This document shows, piece after piece, positions 1-11,795 of a stretch of DNA of 64,000 nt; position 1 is the stretch's first letter, and every line of letters starts with the position of its first letter. The DNA is from Limanda limanda (lineage: Eukaryota; Chordata; Actinopteri; Pleuronectiformes; Pleuronectidae): assembly GCF_963576545.1 (NCBI RefSeq), contig NC_083653.1:19991639-20055638 (forward strand), in the 5' to 3' direction. Made by a program: the position numbers and the translations under genes. The notes below the pieces were generated by a model. That model saw only the letters and a list, made by a program, of their open reading frames with translations, was not told the origin of the DNA and made no database searches.

Positions 1-367
1 TGTTTTAATCACCTACGTTTCCTACCCACAGGACCATCATTACACCATTGTAGCTCAGGATTCTCCTTCGTCATTAGAGAGAGTAAAACAGGGCTTTGTA
101 TTATTCCAGAGATAAATTATTACATGTGTACAATTTATTAATTCATCCAGGTTTGTTCCACTCTGGGACAGACGTCACATGGTTCAGACCTGGGCTGTGG
201 ATGAAAACTTCACAGGTTACTTAAAAAAAATTATAAAAATAATAATCATGAAGGCACAGACCAAAGCAGAGGAACCATATGGTGACTCCAGTGCTTCTGG
301 GGTTGTGTTTTGTTTTTTTTTGGAATGCATTGCAGGAAGAATTCTTGGTGGGTGGAACAACAAATAT

Positions 368-396
368 AATAAATATTGTTCAAAACAATATTTATT
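368..396. repeat. 13-bp perfect palindrome, 3-nt loop
   Basis: The arm AATAAATATTGTT is followed by loop CAA and its exact complement. It contains AATAAA on both strands and is conserved in unit B near 14,747-14,775. It lies downstream of the slc5a6 copy A stop codon. Confidence 0.85.
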
Positions 397-1447
397 GTTG
401 CTGGAAATTACTAAGTGCCCCTGCTCCTCTTTTACAAACCATATTCTCAGCTGTATCACTGTGCGTTCCAGTAAAAAAGGCCACATATGATAAAATATTC
501 AGGTTCTTGCAGAAATCCAAAAGCTACACATCATCACGAAGACGTATCTGAATTGCTTTACACCAACTGATGGCTTCAGTCAGGTTCTTCTCCAGTAGCA
601 CGACTACCGAGCTCTGACCTGATTGTGCTTTATTAGGTGTGTTAGCAGTCAGAGTTTAGAAAGGAAATTATTATTATTATAATTAAAGACAGCACTTGAA
701 TGATGTTCCCTAATTTTAAAGAAGGGCTTTAATTGTGTATCATTAACATCTCAGACTCACACTTCAAGTAATTTCAGGTATGAAGGAGGATTCCACAAAA
801 TGCAATCATAAATAAAGTAGACGGAGGCACATGGAATTTAAAAGTAGGTAAAAAAAAACTCTTGGAACCATTAAATGTTTTGAAAATTGCAGTTAGAATT
901 TGGGGAGGAGCAATGAAATGCTGCCTAAGGCAGAAGATGCTAGTGCTCTGAAGTAACGCTTATAGCGTGTGCGATGCTCCAGTTCGTGGAGATCTTCGTG
1001 TGGACTGTCACATTCCCCCATTCTGTCTGACATTCACTGACAAAATTAAAACATTTCATGGTTCTTGCATATAGAATTTCACATTTCATTTCATGAAATG
1101 TTCGCAGGCTTTTACGTGAAATTAGATAAATATACAAATGAGATCTCAAATACATCTGTTGGTAAAAAACAAAACAAAGTATAAAACATGAAAAAAGACT
1201 CATATTCTATATGCTTTGGGATAAATTGAGGTATTTCAAAATGTCAGGGTTATGGTACAAACATGTCAGTTGTGTAATAGGCTGGTTTTAAAAGGGCTCA
1301 ACAATTAAGCAGAGGGATCAGAGGTCCCCAAGGTCCATAATCCTTTTCAGAGCAGTGACATTAACTAAGCAGATTCAAAATTCTGCTGCTGAACTGTGTG
1401 ACCTTGATTGTCTGGTGAGTACTTAGAATAAAACTGTAACTGAGAAG

Positions 1448-1800
1448 TTAAAGCAACACTGCAACATTTTTACCTTAAAATATCAAAAGGAGTTTGATGG
1501 TTCAGTGACTTTGAAAAGGGAAAATGTTTCCATTTTCATTTACACTCTTTACCCTGAACATCTGCTCTTGCTCTATGTAACTTTGGTGAGCTGATACAAT
1601 CTCCTGTGAAAAGTGTGGAGCTGACCAATATTTAATGAATAAAATTAAATAATACGAAATTGTCAGAATCAGGTCCAACAAGTTCAAGATAATGCTGAGC
1701 TGTAGACCAGTGCAAAATACTAAGAAGAAGAAGAAGTGTTTATCTGTGATATTCAGCAAAAAAAACCTAAAATATTTAGAATGTTCTAAAATGAGTTAGG
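1448..1800. mobile_element. Truncated left half of a TTAA-flanked TIR element
   Basis: It begins TTAAAGCAACACTG, matching the left end of the full element in unit B at 15,834. The right end is missing because of the copy A deletion near 1,801-1,816. Confidence 0.65.
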
Positions 1801-1840
1801 TTGAGAAATGAGATAGTGTTATTAAGAAATGAGAAAATGA

Positions 1841-4800
1841 TCACAAGGACGTCTCCTGAACTGTCTGGGTCGTCGGAGGGCTTGAGCTTGCGACCGAGTC
1901 CTCTTTGCAGTGCGCCGCTCCGTTGCTGTCCTTCTTGGCCATGAGATAAGGTTGCGTGCTGATTTCTTTGGGCTGGTCAATACAGATGAGAAATAGACAA
2001 ACGAGTGTTGAAAGCTCAGGTTCGGCTCAACAAAGCAGACAGAGACACACCGGAGTGTAAATGTGAGGTTACCTTCGGAGTCAGAGGAGTGACACAGCAG
2101 AGCTTTTCTCTGTAGCGCTCCGGCAGAAAGAAGAGCAGCGTGCCCAGGACTGGAAACACTGTGCCCGGGGTCAGCTCCTTCTCCTTCATGGGTCCTAACA
2201 TGTGGAGAGCCCCGTGAACAGGGGAGAAATTAAACCTTGTTCATTTTTACTGGTTTAGCTGGGTTTCCATTTAGGTTGATAGCTTCTGGGTGGGGGGAGT
2301 TGTGGCTGTCACCTTCTTCTTTTATACTTTTTTCTATTAATAATAATTCTAATAATTATTCCTACCCTTCCTTTAAATTAGAAATGTTTTCACATGTTTG
2401 TCCAGGGCCAGGACTAGCATCCCTGTAATTAGCTAGCATCCTCACCACTATTGCCAAAACATACACGATTACACGTTTAAAATAAGCTGATATTTTAGCC
2501 TTTTTTGGGACAATTTGGGTTGGTGTCTGTTCATCTTTGGTATTTGAAAAACTGTTTCTCCTCTGCTCTACTTCTTGTTCTTGTGTGTCTCTTATCTTCT
2601 CCCAACATATAGAAAGGAAGAGTGAAACACTACAGAAAATGACAGTGAAACACAGTAAAGACTCACACACTGAGATTAAATGAAACAGGTGCACATATTA
2701 TAAGAATTAACAATTTTTCTGTTTTCTGTTGGTAGGGGAAATGCAGAAGAGAGTTACAGAGGAATAGGAGCAGCACAAGTGCAAAATTACATAAAACCTA
2801 TCTGACCATCTATGCATGTTTCACTCCTGTCTCCTCCTGTGATGCAGATAATACAAATATTTGTAATCAGATAAATATTTAGCAACAATCTATCCTAATT
2901 TAATGTATTTGCATAATACCACTGAAAACCTCAGCCATCAAGTACTGTCTAGGAACTAGTTACTAACTCGTCTTCTTCCAACCCCTTCATCTCATTGCTC
3001 CTTTAGTGGTCTGATAATTTAAAAATGTTATTGTGATAATATTCTGTATGTCAGTGATACAGTTGGTTTGGAACTTAAAGCTAGAAGTGTGCGTACCTGT
3101 TAAAAAGCTCACTATTAGTCCGACCAACACCACAGTGGTTGAGTTGTGAGCACTGTACCACATGTAGGACAATGAGTAGAGTGCCTCCACACCTGTCGGC
3201 CTGAAGAGTAGATGAAAGAAACAAAAATAAGACAAAAAAAAACAGTATTTAAAACTGTGATGAATTGTTTTATCTACTTTTCCATAGTCCTGTAAACATA
3301 ATGGAGCCAACACATATTACCAATCACAACGACATTACCTTGGCTGGACCAGTGTGGTCATGACAGCGGTGGTCATGTTTTCAAACAGGGGCAGAGCAGT
3401 GGTGTTGAGAAGGGGTGCTGCGGTGGAAGCTGACATACGCATCATCATACTACCAATACCGATCCAGAAGGCCATGGCGAGGCCCGTAAACAAACCGACC
3501 AATGCACCCTGAGGAGAGGAGAGGAGACAGTGTGGTCAATGACATATCAGGTATTCCTTCATTACGATTTACATGTGGTCACCAGAACAGGAACAATCTC
3601 TCTTAATTACAGCATCAACTCACAATCGAGTTTGCCCAGGGAAAGAAAATCCCTAGACAGAAGAGGCCGAGCAGGGGACCACCCACCATCCCGAAGATAC
3701 TTAAGGCTGCCTGAGGGCACAGATGTTAGAGCATGACTGTGTGTTACACAGCTGAATGTTAAAAATTCAAAAAAAAAATAATATCTGTGCATATGAACTC
3801 ATTTTGTACTGCACAGTTTTCTCTTTTACAAACTGCTTCAAGATTTAAATAACTTATCTGGTAAAAATGTCTTTGTAGATAAAGGTTAAAAACGGTGTGA
3901 AGAGTTACCTGCAGCACAGATCCCATTAAGGAGGCGAGGTAGGCCATAGCCAAACACACCAGGCCATAGGACAAGGCTGTGGAGCACATGACAAGAAATT
4001 GCAGTAATAGGGTACACATGACTGTCTCCTGTTTGTTAAAAGTAGTGTTTATATTATTACTTGTAAATAAGAATTTAATCAATTAACGTGATAGAGAATA
4101 CGATGCCATTTACTTCAACTGAATTTTCATGATGCTGTACGTTTCTGATTATCAAGTGTGGTGGAAAAAATATAAATTGCAGAGTTAAATAATAGAGTAC
4201 CACACACTCAGACACAACTACATGCCCTGTGTTTAGACTTGATGCAACAAAAGCCACAAACTTATTTGGAGATTTATAGTATGCAGTCAGGACAAAACTC
4301 AAACTAAAGCCAGTTGTCTTACCAAGTCCTTTAGACATCAGTGTGGCTTTGGCTTCAGTCATGTTTGGAAAATAGGGTTTAATCAGGTCCTCCATAGTAA
4401 CTGTAGCCAAGGAATTGAAGGCTGATGAGATAGTGCTGGTGGGACAGACACAGGATACAATGAGTGAACGTTTTTTGTTTACCTCATTATAAATGGAAAG
4501 CAACATAGCACAGGCATTTGAGACAGGAACTGTCTGAACATTTCATTTGCAGCTAGTGGGGGGAAATTCCCGTTGGGGCTGTTGGGAAATGGTTTTATAA
4601 ACCAAAGGCCTCCTTTTTGGCCTACATGTACAGTCAAAAGCCTGATGCAGCATGGTCTCTTTGTTCAGTAGAACTATTAGAAAGCCAAGGAACTCAGGCT
4701 CCCAGAATGCTGCATGTTCCTTTGTCCCGCTCAACTTCACACAGAGGTGTGAAAAGACACTAGGGGCAACTCCTATTGGTCAGTCTGGCCCCATGACCTG

Positions 4801-7800
4801 TGAGGTCACCAGGCCAATATAAGGACAGGTCTGCCCCAATTCTTTCTCTTTCCATCAACCCTCCAGGGCAGCAGGCGGCCAGCCATTTCTCCTGCATCTC
4901 CGAGGGGGGGCCTAGCTGATCCAGCTCAAATCTTCTCTTCCCACCCAACAACCGGAGGTCAGAGGTGCAGCTTCCAACTCATCTTCTCAAGGAAACCTCC
5001 ACTCATCTCAAGCTTTTACAAACTCCTAGCAGCGACTCAATGTCCTACAGGACTTCAACCCAGTGACTGAGCCACAGCTCGACAGAATCGCGAATGCAGA
5101 ACTTTACAACCACAAAGCCAGGAGACGTAACAGAACTGAAACCTGCACAGCAACTTTCTCCCTTTCTAAGGACTGGTAACATACTGGGCTTAATAATTAT
5201 ACTAGACGAAGCAAGACTGTTTATTTGATTCTGTGTGCCGTTTATAAGTTTGATATATGTCGTGATATTATGTTTATAAGTTAAATGAAAGTAAATGATA
5301 GGTAGGCTCTTAACAGGCTCTCTCTCTCTCTGAATCTTTCATTCTCTGATTAACATTTACACAGACACCAGGATATCTCTACACCTACTTATCTACTCCC
5401 CCACTATAGAAGAAGGGGGGGGGGGGTTGGGCTACCATCTTAGGAGCCCAAAGGAAGGTGTTCCTCTTCTGGTAAACCACCATTTTGAAACCACCCTAAT
5501 TTACATACACACACACACACACACACACTCACATACACATCTCTGTTTAGCTAGTACGTTTTGTTAGTAATTTCTGTTTTTATACTTTATTATATTTATA
5601 ATAATTGTTTTTCTTAAACAAATGTTCTTTCATTAATGTTGCATAAGTGAATTTTGCCAACTGATACACTGTCAAGGAACTCCTTAAACCTTGACCGTTC
5701 ATTATATAATCTTAATAGTAAATATTGAGATTTCTAATTGAACTAGATCGAAATGAGACTGATCTTAATCAATAAATTGGCTATCTTTCCCTTCCTTTGA
5801 AGGGTGGTGCCCGAGGTTACTTTAACCAACTAAAGTTATGTTTTAATATTTATATTTTAAATATTAATGTTTTCTATTTCGTTTTGATAACCAAATTTAT
5901 TGAATGCCTACAGGCACACCATCTTATGGTATCACTCCTAACCAGTATTGCACAACAGGGTCATGTAGTGTGATTTACCATTTCAACAAAGAGGATATGT
6001 AAAGTTATACCCCACAATTATCACTACTTGCTTATCTCCAGCTGTTACCTGAACCTTAACTCAACTTTAAAAGATGTCTGTGATGATTCTGTTATATTCA
6101 TTCTTTAAAGACTGAAGTAAAAGCTAATACAACTAAACTTAACGGTGAGCAACACCACTGTGACAACCAGGCAGAATTTAAACATTTTTAAAAATAACTG
6201 GTGACTGACAACTGAAAGACAGAAAAGTAGTCTTAAACCAGTGGATAATCCTTCAGGTTCAGGTATGTTTGCCTGGTTCACTTACCTGAGAGCACCACTG
6301 AAGAGACAGGCTACAAACAGGCCTGGGAGCCCGGGCAGATCCCTGAATACATCCATCACAAAGTAAAGCACCATCTACATACAAAAAACAACTCAACATT
6401 AGGATTCCCGATTGCCTGGCGACCTGTCACCTGATGACACCAGGGGATTCAAACTTCCCGGTGACCTTTAAGAATGATAAAGTATAGCTGATAGTTAATA
6501 TGGAAAATTTGGGAGAGCAAAACTAGCAAATCTAGTATTCACCTGATCATTAGTTTTGACGTAGCCCTTGTCCAGAGGGCTGTCCTCTCCATAGCGAGCA
6601 AACATGACCAGACCCATCAGACAACCTAAACACAGGACGATCTGCTGGCATGGGAAGACGACATAGCAGGACCTGAGAAGACATGAGGTGAATGACGTGG
6701 TTATAAACATGAACATCATACCACATTATAAGGGAACACAGGAAATCAACATTTAAAAGGAAAATATTTGGTCAATCTGTAGGGGGCCTGTAGTGAGAAG
6801 TTGATGATACTGACATGACGGCTTCTTTCTCTGAGCGTGCGCTGAGGTATCTCTGGACCTGGGCCTGGTTGACCCCGTACAGAGCAAGCATCATGAAGAT
6901 TCCCCCCACACCCAGAGTCCAGAAGGTGTGACGCTCTGTAGGGTCTGGGTTCAGGCTACACAGACAGAGTAAGGACAGCGTTAACATGTCTGAAGTACAC
7001 ACAGGTATGATTCCTGCAGTAAAGTGTCTTTTAGCAGATGGTAATACTGACTCTAGTCCAGAAATGCGGCTGCCATTGGTAGCTTTCCTCCAGACCTCAC
7101 CAATGCCCCCTGCCTGACTGGCCCCTACTATAATCACTGCCAGCTGTCCCACAAACATCACCATGGTCTGGAACACATCAGTCCACATCACCGCCTTCAG
7201 ACCCCCCTGTGAGACAAGAGCACACAGGTGTAAACTTCTTTTAAAGGTCCATGAAGATCAATGCAACAAACCATCTGAAAAGGTGTACATGGGTAAGACC
7301 TGTGCTGCACTGACAAGAGTATGAATATAAGATTGTACTATAATCATAGATAATAAAGGAAACTGATGTGGAAGTCATGACCAAGACAAATTGAGTAAGA
7401 GTTTTGCAATCAAGTAATAAGACAGACAATTGAAAACTTGTTGTCTACTAAAAGTATTAACTCTCTATCTTTTACATGAAATGAGATTTTGAAATAACAA
7501 ATTTCATTAAATGGCTTAATTTACTAATTTTTTAGCTTCTGTTGTAGAAAAACAATAGTTAAACAAATACTTTGTCCCAGTTGGTGATGATGGTAACCAT
7601 GGTTTGATAAATCTAGACACTCACCAGAGCTGTGTACAAAGTACACACCAACCCCATGGCAAGCACTGCCCCCCAAAGGTCAAAGCCTGTCACTGCAAGT
7701 CAAAATGGAAAATACGTTACCAAACACTGCATGACGGTTTACTCGACTGTCCAGGTGAAAATAAATATTAACAACAAGTGTGCATTATCATTAGTAACTG

Positions 7801-9564
7801 TGGACTCCTCTTAGTAGAAAACATGATGTGATGGATTATGTAAAAAGTAAAAAACATGCTGCTTTTACCTACATTAAGGGCCAAGGCTGGAGCATATAAG
7901 ACCACTCCCATATAAATGACCTGCGGAGGAGAGAAAATAAACAACTGCAAAACCCTCTACTCACAAAAACAGAGGGAAGCTCAGGGAGCCGAGCAAACTG
8001 ACTCACATGTCAGATTATGATCCTCCTCAGGTGTAAGAAAATTCTGCTACTTCGTAACAAAAAACATGTCGATATTTGGTTGTACGCATCTAACGTAAAG
8101 TCCTGTGACACACATTTCCTAATTAATATGGAGGAATTTACAGTTATAGAGGTTTTCTTTGAGATAAAAGTCAGACGACACTGCTGATGCAATCTACAGG
8201 AGAAAATATAGATACTGCCAACGTCATAAAGGTAACAAAAACCCTAATAAAATGTTGCAAAGGGCAGTGTGACATCTCCAGGGCCAAAGTCTGTTCTTTC
8301 TCAAAAATAAACAGCCTCTGTTTCACATCTAATTTCACTCCACAGACAAAACAAGTTTTTTAAAGTAAGTTTTAAGGATGTGGTGATGCCTCAAACCAAG
8401 AACAAGTTAGAAAAGCTGAAAAGGTTGTTTCTCTTTTATTGGCAACCAACATAAAACTGTTATTAGCTACTACTAATTTCTGTCTTCCTATATCATTGGG
8501 GACTACGGTTGCCATGTCAACTAAGTATTAATACAATTCTAAACTTTCTGTGTGAGACGACAGATGACGTTTTTAAAGATCAGAGTAGCTGAGATTAAAG
8601 TGGAGGCCATTTTATCACAATAAGAAACAATTAGATGATTAAAAAAAGCACAGAAACTAATGAACAATGAAAGTAGAGCAAGATACCATCTGGAAAATGA
8701 ACGTCACAGTCCCACATATGCGAACCGTCTTGTTAAAGCGCAGCTCCAGATACTGTTGAGAGGAGAGAATGTAAAAGAACAAAAAAGAACAAAAAGAGAA
8801 CAACCAAAATCAAAAAGCTGATTACATATCATCTCAGAGTCATGTGTGCTCTCAGGATCAGATCTGTCAGTTTAAGTCATTAAAGCCAGATTTTAATGGT
8901 TGACAGCATTCTTTGTTCACAGGACAGTACTGAACTTTGGCAATGGCCTGATCAGTGTCCTTGAGGTTCAGGCTGCAGTTAAAAAAAATAAAAACCTTTA
9001 AAAGTTAATGAGCCTTGAGCGAAGAACTTGTGTTTCTGTTGAGGGTAAGACAGATTAGAGCACAGATAAGAAAACGGAGCTCTGAGATCATACTTGAGAG
9101 AGATGTATATTATATTAAGTCTTTATTTCTGTGTACCTCATAGGCACTGGACAGTCGCAGCCTGTAGAAGATTGGTATAAAAATGTGAGCTGGGATGAGC
9201 AGGCCCAAAAAGTAGGAGCAGCCCAAGAACCAGTACTGAGTTCCAAAGGTGTACACCTCAGATGGTTCCCCCAGGATGGACACCGCTGACTGGAAACTGG
9301 CCAGCAGGGACAGCGACACAGGGAGGAGGCTCATGGAGCGGTCAGCCATCAAGAACTCCTGTGGTAAACAAAATATTGGTGTTGGAAATGTGTCCAAAAC
9401 TAACCTTGTACACTTGAGCATCTGAAGCCAAAGTCTACCTGTGTTGTGCGTTGGCGTCCACCGTAGAAGGCATAAAAGAGACCGATCCCAGCTGAGGCCA
9501 CCAGCAGCAAGGCAAAGATGACATAGTCCACCGTACTGAATTGCATCTGGACTATCTCCCCCAT
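1841..9564 (-). CDS. slc5a6: Sodium-dependent multivitamin transporter, tandem copy A (complete, 16 coding exons)
   Basis: SMVT is a plasma-membrane Na+ symporter for biotin, pantothenate and lipoate (family knowledge). Coding exons, 5' to 3': 9439-9564, 9137-9358, 8687-8752, 7869-7920, 7625-7692, 7052-7206, 6815-6955, 6543-6672, 6286-6374, 4323-4435, 3909-3976, 3624-3710, 3339-3508, 3097-3200, 2073-2194, 1841-1972. All junctions are GT-AG and in phase, giving 614 aa (human 635). Diagnostic stretches are [64 protein letters not shown] and SAHNSTTV. They match SLC5A6 better than SLC5A8 or SLC5A12. The start ATG at 9564 has a good Kozak context (A at -3, G at +4) and an in-frame TAA lies upstream. 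The tail ends QETSL, a class I PDZ ligand as in human SMVT. Residue 73 is Glu where copy B has Ala. No inactivating change was seen. Confidence 0.95.
4580..5957 (+). mobile_element. Solo-LTR-like insertion in slc5a6 copy A intron 9
   Basis: A 1,378 bp segment runs from TGTTGGG to GCACAACA (TG...CA ends, 5-bp inverted termini) and is absent from copy B. It is flanked by GGGC (4576-4579) and GGGT (5958-5961), an imperfect 4-bp target duplication. The empty site in copy B near 21,921 reads GTTGGGGTCAT. It contains a TATA-like AATATAAG (about 4815), a CT-rich run, a poly-G run (about 5408), a (CA)n run (about 5505) and AATAAA (about 5770). No coding domains remain, so the retroelement family is not assignable. 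Confidence 0.75.
5504..5528. repeat. (CA)n microsatellite
   Basis: Dinucleotide run inside the LTR-like insertion. Confidence 0.9.
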
Positions 9565-9678
9565 GATGACCCTGTATTTGGAGAGGGTCGGGGCAGGGAA
9601 AGCCGATGGGAGCACAGCACCTGACACTGGTTAAGATGTCAATGAAAGCACTTCTCCAACAGGAAGCCCAACTGAGAG
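9565..9678 (-). other. slc5a6: Likely 5' UTR part of slc5a6 copy A exon 1
   Basis: A polypyrimidine tract and CAG acceptor end at 9679 on the minus strand. They would join an upstream leader exon to the sequence preceding the start codon. The same acceptor exists in copy B at 26,112. Inferred from splice signals only. Confidence 0.45.
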
Positions 9679-10913
9679 CTGGAGGAAGAAAAACAAGGCG
9701 AGAAAGGCAAGTTAACTTCTCTCACTAACACCTGTGGGAAATGGCAGCTGTGACAGTGCATTGAGAGCAGTTCAGAAATACACCCAAGCAGCAACTGCTG
9801 ATTTTCATTTAATCACTAGAATTAACTTTATAAACGTCACTGGATATAAAACAGCACAACAAGAGATATACATCGTTTCCTTTTGGGATATTGACCAGAA
9901 TTTTTCATGCTAACCGCTTTTGTTTCCTAATAACCTCCTTGTTATGTTTTCCTCACCATTTGGTTTGTTTGTTCGTTATGCAAAGACAACATTTTGTGGA
10001 GGGTTGATGCATGACCCAAGGAAGGACCCATTAAATTCTAAAGAAATCCATATCATATAATTACTGTTTCTCTGGGAGGTATGCCCACTCTGACCATACT
10101 TTTATTCGTTCATGCACTAGTTCTTAAACGTCAATTAATCATTCACCTTCTATTTCATTTTTCAAATATCTTTCCAATGATTAAATGTGACGATTTATTA
10201 TATATATATATATAAAATCAGAGACTTTACATATAAATATACCTTTTGGCACAATCAGCATCATTGTAATGTAATAAGATTATCACAGCCATGGCTGCTG
10301 CTTCCTACAAGCAGAGTAGACTGGTGGGTGCATCTGATAACAACCTTGCACATTTTCCTCTTTAAAGTGAATCATTGTTTAGTCGGACAAAATCTACGAA
10401 AAAGCCCAGAAAAGACAGAAAAGAATGTAACAACTTTAACCAAGAGAAATAGGTTCTGTTCAAAGGGGAGACTGTGTGTTACAGAATTATTGTGTGAAAG
10501 AGTAGCTTTGCTTCTGTCTTGTACAAAAAAGTATATCTAATCTAAAACAGCTCTGATGTTGACGCTTAAAATAAACTAGCTGGGAATATTTATCTTCTGA
10601 TATATATATATATTTTAAAAAAAGATTATTTTCAAACACGAGCAAACAAAAACAAAAAGTTTAAGACTGTTATATTCATTTTAAATGTAAAATCAATTGA
10701 AAAAAGTCAAAAAATACTACTACTGTCTACTGAAGACATTCTTCAATTCATTCTGCCAAAAAAAGCTCTTTGAACTGCCATTTCTTGAAATGTTTCAAAA
10801 ACACAGATAAAAAACATTCCAATAACTAAAGCCATAAATTTAGCCTTAGCTTGAATATAACAAAGAAGTCACAAACAAAATAGCAGTGGACTTAATGTAC
10901 CTACTGGGATCAA

Positions 10914-10914
<1 letters not shown>

Positions 10915-10983
<69 letters not shown>
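10915..10983. repeat. (CTG)23, CAG on the minus strand, upstream of slc5a6 copy A
   Basis: There are twenty-three uninterrupted CTG units, against eight at the equivalent site of unit B. On the minus strand the tract is followed by CTTGATCCCAGTAG and a GTACAT that could act as a donor. It may therefore lie in an untranslated leader exon, but this is inference. Confidence 0.97.
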
Positions 10984-10984
<1 letters not shown>

Positions 10985-11260
10985 GACACACTGGCCACTG
11001 AGAGGTGAGTGCACTGGAGGGGGATGTCTTAGTCCAATCCCATCATGATCACTATGGAGGCAGAGGAGAAATTCAGCAAAACAACGCACCACAGCAAAAG
11101 AAAAACACAAGAGGAGCGACCTACCACAAAATTTTTTACAAATCATTATCTGGACAATCTTTACCTCAATAGCACTTTTATTGTCTTTGGGAAAGATACA
11201 ATCTCAACCAAACAAAACCCAATCCATCGTTATGTTTTTAAAAGAGACACACAACTCTAT

Positions 11261-11362
11261 TGTGTGTGTGCATGTGCATGTGCATGTGCATGTGCATGTG
11301 CATGTGCATGTGCATGTGCATGTGCATGTGCATGTGCATGTGCATGTGCGTGTGTGTGTGTC
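11261..11362. repeat. (TGTGCA)n hexanucleotide array, unit A only
   Basis: About 15 copies of a TGTGCA unit flanked by pure TG runs. Unit B has unrelated sequence plus a short TG run (about 27,866-27,897) at this place. Confidence 0.95.
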
Positions 11363-11763
11363 TAAGTCCTGGCAATGAAACAAAACTAATTGCATTGTCG
11401 TAAACAGAAGCAATAAACATAAAAGCTGCTTTGGATTAATATTTAACATTCGCTGGAAGGTCGGGGCGACGAGACGAGATTCCTGTGCTCACACGCAAGA
11501 ACTAAATTCACATGGACAACTGTCGAGCAGTTTTTCAGAGAGAACCTTAAGCAGTCATGTTCATATATTGGCAGCTGTAAATGGCAGGGAAGGGCAACTG
11601 TTTCATATGTCAAGGGGTCAAAGATCTCAGTCTCAGTCCAGTTAGAGAGCTCGTCTGTGGCCGTTAACCTTTGTCTCTGCACTTCACAACACTTCATGGA
11701 TTAGAGTGTGGGCCATCATGTGTGTTCATCAACAGAAATGATCTGCACTGACTGCTTGTCTTG

Positions 11764-11795
11764 TGGTATCACTCCTAACCATTGTTGCACAACAG
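11764..11795 (+). mobile_element. 32-bp LTR 3'-end fragment at the duplication junction
   Basis: TGGTATCACTCCTAACC, then a short variable stretch, then GCACAACAG. This nearly repeats the 3' end of the LTR-like element at 4580-5957. It sits exactly where unit A stops matching unit B. GTCTTGT is shared at the breakpoint. Confidence 0.7.

Larger units (their letters stand above)
1..1840. other. Downstream flank of slc5a6 copy A (left part of tandem unit)
   Basis: This stretch aligns to 14,375-16,190 of the second unit. It is AT-rich and likely contains the copy A 3' UTR and flank. It includes a palindrome with AATAAA on both strands (368-396) and the left half of a TTAA-flanked element (from 1448). 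No protein-coding gene was recognised. The duplicated unit continues beyond the left edge. Confidence 0.6.
1..11758. repeat. Tandem segmental duplication, unit A (left end outside window)
   Basis: Base 1 aligns to 14,375, and homology with unit B ends near 11,758 (unit B 28,235). It includes the whole slc5a6 copy A. Large differences from unit B are: a 1,378 bp LTR-like insertion (4580-5957), loss of about 3.3 kb at about 1,801-1,816, about 270 bp extra at 2,705-2,978, about 190 bp extra at 4,110-4,300, and a longer CTG tract. Confidence 0.9.

Noticed and set aside
4580..5957. DNA transposon interpretation of the copy A insertion
   Set aside because: Inverted termini are only 5-6 bases with TG...CA ends and a 4-bp duplication, which fits an LTR better.
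8010..8192. 60-codon ORF identical in both units (also at 23,971-24,153)
   Set aside because: The whole intron tract is identical, not just the ORF, so the conservation is better explained by recent conversion than by coding constraint.
10910..11146. ORF with a poly-alanine run upstream of slc5a6 copy A
   Set aside because: It arises from reading the CAG tract in one frame. There is no start context, and the flanking residues show no protein-like conservation.
11261..11362. Regularly spaced array resembling a CRISPR or promoter repeat
   Set aside because: It is a simple 6-bp tandem microsatellite in a vertebrate genome with no spacers.
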